Assembly (NCBI GenBank): GCA_023052935.1
Contig: CM041292.1
Location: 35,346,639-35,410,638, forward strand
Reading direction: 5' to 3'
Length of the DNA: 64,000 bases
DNA from: Piezodorus guildinii
Taxonomy: Eukaryota > Arthropoda > Insecta > Hemiptera > Pentatomidae
Positions 10,396 through 19,399 of the stretch are shown piece after piece (the stretch's first letter is position 1; each line of letters begins with the position of its first letter). The notes under the pieces were generated by a model, which saw nothing but the letters and a program-made list of their open reading frames with translations, was not told the origin of the DNA and ran no database searches. The position numbers and the translations under genes are program-made.

Positions 10396-10674
10396 AAAAA
10401 AAAACCTGTACCACTACAACCCATGATGGGTCTTGGGCTCAGTACATATAGAGATTCGTACTGTTTCTAGGCCAACGGCAGTGCAATGAGGTGATTAGGC
10501 CTTAATCGCGCTCAGCCGCCAGGTTTTTCAGGCCCCAGGAAGGGTCTCCATACCCTAGGGTCGCCCCCCGACTGAATTAACAGAATAAATAATATTCTGC
10601 CATAGCTGGGATTCGAACCCAGGACCCGGAGCACAGCAGACTAGCGCTGTATCCACTAGACCACGCCGCTCCCC
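10396..10674 (-). mobile_element. SINE-A, full-length tRNA-derived element with target-site duplication
   Basis: Read on the minus strand it begins GGGGAGCGGCGTGGTCTAGT, carrying an A-box-like segment (GTGGTCTAGTGGATAC), and has a B box GGTTCGAATCCC about 45 bases later, as in a tRNA. A non-tRNA body of about 190 bp follows and ends in a short A-rich tract. A perfect 13-bp duplication TACAAAAACTGAA lies at 10383-10395 and 10675-10687. Polymerase III transcription from the internal promoter is inferred. It is not a functional tRNA gene, because the acceptor stem does not close with the 3' sequence. Confidence 0.85.
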
Positions 10675-10825
10675 TACAAAAACTGAATCAAGTCTAAGTT
10701 TTCGGAAAATTAAATGCATAGGAAGTAATTGAATAGAAGAGATTAAAGACAAATACGAAAGTTAGGGATATTAGAAGAAATTGAGTTTCATTTGGAGAAG
10801 CATCGGATTTTGAGACATAACTTTA

Positions 10826-11325
10826 TTAAATCGCCGTTCTAGGCTGCTTCAACACTTACTAGACAAACGGTCAAACCTTCCTCTTAACAACAAAAGGCTC
10901 GTCTACATGACTATTATAAGACCAATCTGGACTTACGGAGTAGAGCTTTGGGGCTCTACTAAACCATCAAATTCTTTCCGCATCCAATCCTTGCAATCCA
11001 AAATCTTCCTCATCCATAAAGACCTTAATGTTCCCTATGTTACTGGTTTGGCCCGGACCAGGTATCAATCCTTTCATGACAAACTCCATTCTCACTCTAA
11101 CTCACTCGTTTCAATCCTTTCTTCCTCTTCAATTCCTGATAATCCTCCGATGCGCCTGAAAAGGAGATGGCCCGAGACCTTCTGGTTTAGAATATTTTTA
11201 GAGTGCTTCCAACGGGAAGCTTCTCTACATGTATTTTATGTCATTGTATTATATAACTATCACATTTACTTGATGTATTTTTTTTGTTAATACGTTTTTA
11301 AATATCATTAAAAATATTTAAAAAA
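10826..11325 (+). pseudogene. Jockey-A LINE, 5'-truncated 3' end
   Basis: The reading frame at about 10830-11190 matches the C-terminal third of the RT protein at 51258-53294 (shared IRPIWTYG.ELWGSTKPSN and the SIPD.PP.RLKRRWP end). It carries an in-frame deletion of about a dozen residues and terminal frame damage. The 3' UTR, with an ACTTGATGTATTTTTTT..GTTAATAC block and an A-rich end, matches that of the full copy. Confidence 0.8.
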
Positions 11326-11329
11326 ACTA

Positions 11330-11540
11330 AAAACAAAACTAGTTGACCGTAAAATGTCATTAATTCTTTGTATGGTAGTATTAAAATTTGAGTCATTGTT
11401 GTCAGACCCTGTCCATAAATACGGTACTTACTTTCCATTCTACCTACATTTCCTCCGTATTTTCCATCCTTCCTACCCCCCATCTACTAAACAGTATCTA
11501 GTTTCCATTATCCCACCATGCGGTTACGTATCTCCACTTT
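11330..11540 (+). repeat. Left part of the sequence interrupted by a Jockey-B insertion
   Basis: This stretch abuts the 16-bp duplication at 11541-11556 and is continuous, once the insertion is ignored, with 12515 onward, which ends in a Penelope-like 3' tail. It is likely part of the same older Penelope-like element, but no coding remnant confirms this. Confidence 0.35.
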
Positions 11541-11556
11541 ATTCCACATTTTATGT

Positions 11557-12498
11557 GCAGGTGTTCTCCAAGGTTCTATCCTGGCCCCACTTCTCTACTT
11601 AATATACACTTATGACTTACCAACAGACCAAAACATCCTAACTGCCACATATGCCGACGACACTGCTATTGTTACGAGAAACTCAGACCCAATACAGACC
11701 AGTATGACATTACAACACCACTTGGACAATGTACAAAACTGGTGTAAGAAATGGAAATTAAAAATTAACCATGACAAGTCACAACATGTTACATTTACTT
11801 TAAGACACGGAACCTGCCCTCCAGTTTATATAGACAACCGCCAGATACCAGAAACAAATACAGTAACGTACTTGGGACTAATCTTTGACAAAAGATTGAC
11901 ATGGGGCCCACACGTCAAAACAAAACGCAAAACTTTAAACTTTCGACTCAGATTATTATATTCGATACTACATAAACACTCTAAATTACGCATAAGACAG
12001 AAGCTTAACGTATATACTTATTTATTAAAATCTATATGGACTTACGTATGCCAAATTTACGGACCTGCTAAAAAGACACACATTCAAAAAATACAAACCT
12101 TTCAATCCAAATTTTTAAGACTGACAACGAACTCACCATCTTATGTTTCAAACGATACTCTTCATACCGACCTACGCATTCCGACTACAAGAAACCACAT
12201 TCGAATGTCGTACAAAAGATTTTACGACCAACTACATGGACACACTAAACAATTTGTTCAAAATATGGCTACAACTGACATCCCTGACACAACTCGGCGT
12301 AGACTGAAAAGGAGTTGGATGAGGGACCTCCTAGCCTAAAATAATAGATCCTGTTTGAATGTCAGGAGGATGCAACACTGGGTGCTGTCTCCCTCATGCC
12401 TAACAATGCCATGTCTCCTAGTTTATAAAATCCCATTTGCTTATTGTAAACATTTTACAGGTGCAAATAAAATCATTAATAAAAAAATATTTAAAAAA
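11557..12498 (+). mobile_element. Jockey-B LINE, 5'-truncated, with 16-bp target-site duplication
   Basis: The duplication ATTCCACATTTTATGT stands at 11541-11556 and 12499-12514. The insert begins inside the RT gene (GVLQGSILAP motif) and keeps an open frame to 12339. It includes the catalytic YADDTAIV motif, the thumb region and the C-terminal RRLKRSWMRDLL end. A 3' UTR with ACAGGTGCAAATAAAATC and an A-rich tail follows. The apparent start codon at 11518 lies in flanking DNA and is not part of the element. The protein is related to Jockey-A but clearly a different family. Confidence 0.88.
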
Positions 12499-12514
12499 AT
12501 TCCACATTTTATGT

Positions 12515-12840
12515 TTCATATTTCATATAAATATTCATATCTTGGTACATTTTCTTTAGTCATAATTTTTTGTGTATAGCACTTTCATAATTATACTTTA
12601 GCCGTTGTAATTTAATTAATTTTTGTTTACATATATATTTCCTTTTTTTTTTTTTTTTTTTTATATATATATTTAATACCGACGTTCTCTAGCTCAATAG
12701 TTTATATAATATTGTATTTAATTTTATTGAATTTTTTTTCTTTGTATATTTTTCGCCCTGATGATGACCCACAAGGGAGGGTCGAAACGTGGGCAAGCAA
12801 TAAATAATTGAAACCTATTTAGTTTTTTCATTTACTGACC
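12515..12840 (+). repeat. Penelope-like element 3' tail
   Basis: At 12755-12795 it reads GCCCTGATGATGACCCA.. followed by GGGTCGAAACGTGGGC, a hairpin with CTGATGA before and GAAACGT after it. The same arrangement ends the Penelope-like fragment at 30087-31000 and recurs at 58955-59537 (minus) and 19191-19392. Downstream TTTACTGACCGCCACCC matches the ATGACCGCACCCC end of those copies. No RT or GIY-YIG coding sequence is left here. Confidence 0.55.
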
Positions 12841-12874
12841 GCCACCCAGACTAATTCCTTCCAGAAAAAGAAAA

Positions 12875-13263
12875 AAATGTTTATCAGGATATCAATCTAT
12901 AAGATAATGAATTCGAAAAATAATATTGACTTTGAAAATTATAAATTTTTCCATCACGAAGATATCAATGCAATTCGTATTGAGGAGTATTTCATAACGT
13001 TTTAATGACTGTAAATGAGTTCATCCATAAGTCAAGATATCAGCTAATCTCAAGTTTTTACAACGCTTCTACTGCACGTATCAAATCTCAGTTAAAATGC
13101 AATAATGGTTTGAGAGACTAGAAAAGTATACTATAGATGTCTTGTTCTTTATATTTCGATTTAATCGTCTGTTGGGCGTAAGAAACATTTTATTTTTAAA
13201 CATTTATTTTAAATTTGAATCTGGAAAGAATGAAATAGAGATTTAATATAAGTAATAATTTTA
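12875..13263 (+). repeat. Dispersed repeat D1, copy 2
   Basis: Collinear with 965-1335 from TGTTTATCA to GAGATTTAATATAA. About 60 bp of extra sequence (TTTAATCGTCTGTTGGGCG and on) interrupts the alignment near 13160-13215. Confidence 0.6.
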
Positions 13264-13380
13264 TAATTAGCAAAAAGGTTAATAACTTTTTGATTGGGTT
13301 TCTAGCTCATTTGGTGTTAGTATTGCAAACTTACCGATAGTTTCCGCATCAGAAATTTAGCATAAACATTGTTTTATATG

Positions 13381-14089
13381 CAGGGTGTTTCGTAATTGCA
13401 CGACACTATTTTAGGAATGTGTTCCCTGACACAAAATAAACAAAAATTCATATTAACATATATCTCAAACTCATTTATTAAATTTATATCAAAGATTGAA
13501 GCTTTATTATTTATTTATTACATTAAGACTGGCTGTACAAAGTTTAACGCACTTAATACTAAATAACAGTTTTTAATTACCTGGCAAACAAATGAACGAT
13601 AAGCAATGACAATAGTTGCTCATCTGTTTGTCTAATTCTATGTGTTTTACTGTGAATGAATACGGTGACAAAGTTCAATTTATGATTATCATGGGAGACA
13701 CCATACATTTATACACTTACCTTCAATTGGGAAATTATTTACGATGTCTACGAACAGAAGCAGCACCGTTTCTATGTTACCTCGCCATAACCTAATAGCA
13801 TGTCTGTTCTGCAAAAGTGAATACATTTATGGTATCTCCCATGATAATCATAAATTGAACTGTCACAATATTCACTCACACTAAAACACATAGAACTAAA
13901 CATTATCAGGTGATTAAAACCTGATATTTAGTATTAAACACGTTAAAGTTCGTACAGTCAGTCTTAATGTAGTAAATAAATCATCAACCTTTGTATCTGT
14001 TTGATAAATGAGTTTGAGATATATGTTATTATGATTTTTTGTTTATTTTGTATTAAAATAGTGCCGTGCAATTACGAAACACCCTGTAT
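13381..14089. mobile_element. 0.7-kb palindromic MITE
   Basis: Both ends read inward CAGGGTGTTTCGTAATTGCA, and the inverted similarity continues for about 300 bp per arm. Examples are CATATATCTCAAACTCATTT near the ends and TGATTATCATGGGAGA near the centre at 13684 and 13837. Only about 80 bp at the centre is unpaired. The element is flanked by TATA-rich sequence (TATATG on the left, TATAAC on the right), compatible with a TA-type target. It has no ORF. The terminal sequence is typical of short non-autonomous DNA transposons of insects, probably mobilised by a Tc1/mariner-type enzyme. Confidence 0.75.
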
Positions 14090-14586
14090 AACATCTGTCG
14101 CTAGGACCCACCATTTTGGTGCTATACAGGTTCGATAGAAAAAAAGTTACATTTTGCCAAAAAAAATTAAATGTTAGTGATTTTTGACATTCTCTGGTTC
14201 TGTTGGTGTTGCTCGGTTCGAAAATTGGTTGGTTTTTACTTTTAATGGCCCAAAATATAGCGGTCATCAGTGCCAGATATATTTATTTCAGAAGATAAAT
14301 TTAAAATAAGTAATATATTTTTTTAAATTTATTTATTGTAATTTACCACTGTATTAAAGAACACAATAAGTAAATATGAGGAATGAAAAAAAAAAAATGT
14401 CATGAAAATGTCTTGAGAAAGAACTACCCAGTGGTAGCACTTCATAAAATAAGTAATATTAGTTAAAATATTGAATAATGATATTAATTGAAATAATCAA
14501 TTATAAAAATAAATAAAACAATGTCAGTTAAAGTGTATAAAATTAGTTTGCTTAAATAATAAATGGTAGATAATATTCGAGGGAAA
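14090..14586. other. No gene or identifiable element
   Basis: AT-rich non-coding sequence between the palindromic MITE and the Helentron-like element. A 74-codon open frame on the minus strand (14043-14267) partly overlaps the MITE arm and is not supported. Confidence 0.4.
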
Positions 14587-16092
14587 AATCTCTCTATATA
14601 TAAACTGATAACGCGATTTTGGTTTCCGCTAACTCCTTCTAAACCACTGGACGGATTTTGATATGGATTTCACCTGAAGGTTTATAAGTAAAATACATTG
14701 TAATTTAGCTTATCTTTCAACGGGAAAAAGTAAATTTTCTGTGTCCAAGCCATAAAAAAAATTATTCCTGAAATAAAAGTACGTGTAGCAACATAGACGT
14801 ATAATATACCGCTGGAAAGCGCAAGATTTAAGAAAAGTTAATATGCAATAAAATAAGTTGTGCAAGTTTATAGAAAGATATTATAAGCTCACAAACTATG
14901 AACAAATGTTATTTGTAATATTGTGGATGAGGGAGGTAATGGTAGTTAGTTCATGGTGATCGTACTGGTTATATTCTTCCGTACAGTACTCAAGATTTTA
15001 GAAAATAATGTTATGTACCAAATCGTACATAAGTTGTTAAAATAAATGGAAAGTTGTTATAAACTAACACTGTTAATAATTATTTCTACTTTTAGATCAT
15101 TTCATAAAAATAGTAGTTCTCCAAGTGGGATTCCCATGGAAACTAAATTAACTTTAATAGAATAGAATAGAATAGAAAAAAAAAATATTCCGGGACTAGG
15201 TCCCCTAAGAATAACAGGTTTGTACAGTGGAAATATACATGTCTGGCCAACAGACAGAAGAAATATAATTAATAACTAATTACAATTAAGGGTTAATATA
15301 TGTGTGCATATATGCATACACACATATAACAAAAAAATATATATACAATGATAAAATAAAAATAAAAACAATTCATAGAAAATATTTTGTTGAACGAAAT
15401 TAAAAATAAATTAATAGATAACAGCATTTAAATATAGACAAAGAACAAAGATTATTCTTCTTTCAATGTGTGATGTCACGAATATAAATATCACAGTTTC
15501 TAAGCGTCTTTTTGGGATAATAAAAGGTATTGAAAAAGTTGGGATTAGAATGAGGAGAGGGAAAAGCATGGCGAATATGAGTAGGTAGAGAATTCCAGAA
15601 ATTAGAGGAGTGGACAAGGAAGGAGCGATCAAAATTTTAGTCCTGTGGGTAGCAAATAAAGGTCGGGATGGCGCGATCTTGTTTCAAGTGAGTGGAATGA
15701 GGAATTAAACTGTAGGAGACTGTGGATGTATGGAGGGTGTTGGGAGTTAATGATTTGGTAAAGGTATGATCATAGGAAATATAACTTATAACATATAAAA
15801 ACATTAAAATGTATTTAGAAAAAATTCTTATAAAATAGAAAATTGTAATAAACCAAATAAAATAGGTACCGGACTAATTAATGTTTCTAATTCCTGCCGA
15901 TGATTAAACATAATAATAAATACACTTTATATAATAAACATAATATTTTCTTGCTAAGAGTACTTTTCGTAAAGATGAGTTCCTAATCCCAACGTGGTAA
16001 ACTTTTAATTGGTCAAACTGAAGTTTTTTAAACATAAATAAAACTTCATTCAAATTGCACCCGTGTGAAGCAGGAGCAGGTCTACTAGTAAA
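14587..16092 (+). mobile_element. Non-autonomous Helentron/Helitron-like element
   Basis: The 5' end has TCTCTATATATAAACTGATA followed by the phrase CCGCTAACTCCTTCTAAACC and GGACGGATTTTGAT. The 3' end is CACCCGTGTGAAGCAGGAGC followed by AGGTCTACTAGT. Both match the end signatures that I know from Helentron-associated elements in insects (a GAAGC.GG.GC.GGT.CTAGT terminus). There is no Rep-helicase ORF, so it would depend on an autonomous partner. A LINE fragment lies inside it at 15151-15760. Confidence 0.6.
15151..15760 (-). pseudogene. LINE 3' fragment nested in the Helentron-like element
   Basis: Read on the minus strand, broken frames between about 15700 and 15450 give RPDLYLLPTG, then SNFWNSLPTHIR with further residues in shifted frames. 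This resembles the extreme C-terminus of CR1/L2-type LINE RT proteins, where WNSLP is a common motif. The plus-strand left end is a TAGAA-type pentamer repeat (15157-15177), a usual LINE 3' tail. Several stops show that it is dead. Confidence 0.5.
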
Positions 16093-16189
16093 AAAATAAA
16101 AGAAATACTAACGAATGGTATAATAAATATAATAATGAAGAAAATAATAAAATAAGAGGGGGAAAAAAAGTCAAATCCGCTAGTAAAAA

Positions 16190-16440
16190 TCTATTTCAGA
16201 AAAGAACACATAAATTCATCAATTCTCTTCCTTTTGTTCCCTAAAGCAGCCGCGACATTGCTTGATATTCCCTTTTTGTTCAACTTTCTGATGTAAAAGG
16301 GACACTCTTCGAAAATATGAACAATAGTCAAGATTTCCCTGCAATGCAGGCATCTTGGAGACAATTTGTTTGATATTATGTACCTTATTATGTAGTCTTT
16401 AGTGTCCGATTCTCAGGCGGGCCAGGACAACCTCTAGAAT
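16190..16440 (-). pseudogene. LINE C-terminal fragment (post-RNase H zinc-knuckle region)
   Basis: On the minus strand the block VVLARLRIGH is followed, after a frame break, by a CLHCREILTIVHIFEECPFY-like segment. ARLRIGH..L and the CxxC...H....C arrangement are characteristic of the region after RNase H in Jockey/I-type LINEs. A stop codon directly follows RIGH and at least one frameshift is present. Confidence 0.65.
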
Positions 16441-16599
16441 CGAAAATTTAACAATTATCTTAATTTTTGATTTACATTTTGAAGATTTTAATACAAATGT
16501 CTGACCTTTAGGGATTTTTAGGGTGACTTTCCTCAATGTTGATAACTGGTAGGAAAAACCATTTTTATTTTTTATTAACAATAGTGATCAGAATTACAA

Positions 16600-17540
16600 A
16601 TTACTTTTTACTTAACATATTGAATACCCAAAAACTGAATAAATAAATAATTATAGAGTGAGGAAGAAAAAACTTCAATAAAAGTATAATTCTTTAAAAC
16701 GATACTTGGCAATATTTATAATTATTTTAATTATAATCAAGGTGATTGAATTAATTAATCTATTGAAATCTTCAAAATTTAAAAAAATAAAAATAATAAT
16801 AAATGAATCGTTATAGAGCTAGAAAGGAAACTTTTAAAAACATCACAATTCTTTAAAACGGTAAGTACAATAGTTATAATTATAATGATTGTGGTTAGAC
16901 AATGATTTATTATCTTGGATCATGCCTTTCATTTACAGTCATTAATCTAAAATGATAATATTAAATTATCATATTAAAATACATTTTATCTTTTTTTTCT
17001 ATTATTTAAATAAAAAAAACTATTTTAGCATACAGTTAGCGACCATTAGGTGTAGAAACAATAAATAAAATATAATATTGAATATATCTTGTAATCCTCA
17101 GATTTTATATGAATTCATTATGTTTATGTAATTATATTTATAAATAAACCACATTTGCATATAATTAATTGGTTGCATCCTCACCAAATCACGGTAACAC
17201 CATCATAAATACAACAGTGTTTTACTAACAGAGTAACAGCCCTACTGAATTATCCGAATGAAATCATAAAATATTCGAAAATTTATGAAACAAAAGTTAA
17301 AGTATTGTGACTTATTTAAATCTTGTTTAATTGACAGTAGGTTTGTTCCAAAAGAAATCTTGGTCAACTCCGTCAGCACGCACGGTAAAGTTATTCCTTA
17401 CAAAATGCGTAAACCACATGCGTACCTGTAGTCTGAGAGTTTGATGATGGTCTAAACTCATGCTGGATTTCAGTTCCTGCAGCTGAAATCAAAGTCTGGA
17501 CGGTCATTGTAATAGACTGGATAAGTAAACGTTTACTCCA
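16600..17540. other. No gene or identifiable element
   Basis: Strongly AT-rich. Two similar stretches with GAATAAATAAT.ATAGAG..GAA..AAA..CTT followed by ATTCTTTAAAACG (about 16637-16705 and 16800-16865) look like a tandem duplication of about 165 bp. No coding sequence is seen. Confidence 0.45.
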
Positions 17541-17544
17541 TAAT

Positions 17545-17647
17545 ATAAAAATAATATTTGATAAGATAATAATGATAGTATTAGATAACAATGGCAGCTT
17601 TGCTTATTAAGCTACGATATATGACCTTGTGTTGTATTTAAATCATT

Positions 17648-17692
<45 letters not shown>

Positions 17693-17785
17693 ATATATTA
17701 CAAGACCAGGTCATATATCGTTGCCCATGAAGGCAAGTCGCCATTTCTATCCATAATTATCATTATTAACTTATCAAATCCTTGA
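17545..17785. repeat. Short palindrome flanking an (AT)n run
   Basis: Arms of about 85-90 bp (17555-17640 and 17700-17780) are inverted copies. ATTTGATAAG.TAATAATGAT on the left mirrors ATCATTATTAACTTATCAAAT on the right, and ACGATATATGACC mirrors GGTCATATATCGT. Between them lies an (AT)n run at 17649-17700. Either a decayed MITE or a foldback-like insertion is possible. Confidence 0.65.
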
Positions 17786-17789
17786 AGTG

Positions 17790-19190
17790 TTTAAATATTC
17801 AACATTTAATTTAAAATACAAGGTAATAATATAACTACAAATACCTGGCCTTATACGTAATATTCGACGTAAGTTAAAAAAAACGACGGGTCTTATGACC
17901 ATTTGATTTTTTGAGGAAATCAAAAACTATCCATTTTTAGCGAATTTAGAAGAAGTTATCTTTTTGAAAGTTCTGTAGCTCACAATCCGTAGTGTTGTGA
18001 AAAAAATATTATAAATCATATGCGAATACTAAAAATATGCTGCATATCTTGCGTGAGGCAAACAATCATTATATAATGTTTTATTTTAGTTAGATAGCTG
18101 AGTTGTGTCAATTGTTTATCCTATCCTTATTTTTTTTAGTTCCGTAAATACTATCCTCAAACGTAATCACATTATTGTTACTTTTTTTCTTGTTTTGATA
18201 TGTGTGCGTAAAACATTGATTTCATCAGGATCTCCACACCAGTTTTAAAAATAATTAAAAAAATGTTTTTCTCTGAAATTTATAATATTTTTTTATGCTG
18301 CCACCAATATTATTATCAAAAAACTTAAATTGTGTAGGTTTTTCTGAATCCTTTATACACATTCTCATTTAATTTACAGTAATATACATAAACAATCAGA
18401 ATATATGAATATATAATTTTCAAAACATACAATGTTCGTGTATATCATGTATACAGTCTGAGGAGTGTCCTCATAGACCCAACTCAAATAAATATAGAAC
18501 TATCCAAATCGAAAAAAATTAAAGCATGAAACTTGTTGAGCATCCAATTTCAAGTAATAAAGGCTCTCTCAATTCCAAATTAAGCTGCTACGATCCTTCG
18601 AAAATATATGTATTTTTATTTTCATCGTCGAAGCATTTGAGGGAAATTCTTGCTATTACGTCCCATTAAATACATTCTGTAGTAATTGATGACATAATTT
18701 TACTGGGAATATCGGTATTTGAAACTTAAATCATATCATGACCAAGCCGAATGGAAGCTTGTTTCAGGCGGGTGTGTTATGTCACTATTAATAATCCGCC
18801 TCAGAATTCAATTGAAAATTCAAGTTATGCCTAAAAGTACTTATTTGGTACGTTTCATTCAACATTTTCTCTAATATCATCTATGTTTATCTATATCTCC
18901 GTCTTGAGGGAAGGAGATCATGAGATAGACCCCACATCTCATAGGAAGACAGTGTTCAAATGGCGTTCAGGAAGCGAGGTATGGATTGGAGCAAGAGAGG
19001 AGAATTTGCACAAGACTCACCGGGTCCAAACTCTTCACTGCAGCCCACACTGCATATCACATAAGCATAAATTGCGTTAGCAACTTCCTCATTTTCTTTA
19101 TATATGTATATTTTATATAAGTTAAATAATATTAGTATTTTTTATATTTGTAACTGTAACTTAATTATTAAGGAAAAGTTAATTAGAGGT
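17790..19190. other. No gene or identifiable element
   Basis: Mostly AT-rich non-coding sequence. An open frame at 18883-19080 (65 codons, somewhat more GC-rich, with a polar arginine-rich product) has no recognisable domain and no convincing splice sites. I leave it unassigned. Confidence 0.4.
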
Positions 19191-19392
19191 GCAGTCATCA
19201 AAACACTTAATTAAGTAGAAACTTAATTTATTTGTGCCAACGTTTGAAGATATCAAGAAAATCATCAACAATCAGTTGATTGTTGTGATATTTCTCCTTC
19301 AATCGCCTTTAAGATGGCCTAAAATTTAGGCCGAAATGTTGGCAAAAGAAAACTAAGTTTCTGCTTAATTATATGTTTTAATGACTGCACCC
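19191..19392. mobile_element. Small inverted-repeat element with Penelope-like terminus
   Basis: Left arm GTGCAGTCATCAAAACACTT.. (19191-19253) and right arm ..GTTTTAATGACTGCACC (19335-19392) are inverted copies. Inside the right arm, a GGCCTAAAATTTAGGCC hairpin is followed by GAAATGTTGGC, the motif seen at 30912 and 12755. The arms match the end of the larger copy at 58955-59537, so this is a short internally deleted member of the same family. Confidence 0.6.
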
Positions 19393-19399
19393 CGAAATA

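Noticed and set aside
10600..10674. A tRNA gene on the minus strand
   Set aside because: A and B boxes are present, but the 3' acceptor strand does not pair with the head, and the sequence continues into a SINE body flanked by a target duplication.
11518..11556. ATG at 11518 as the start of the Jockey-B reverse transcriptase
   Set aside because: The 16-bp target duplication shows that this segment is flanking DNA; the element begins at 11557.
18883..19080. A 65-codon frame as an upstream exon of a host gene
   Set aside because: It shows no family resemblance, no matching splice sites and no phase partner with the GPCPD1-like exons.
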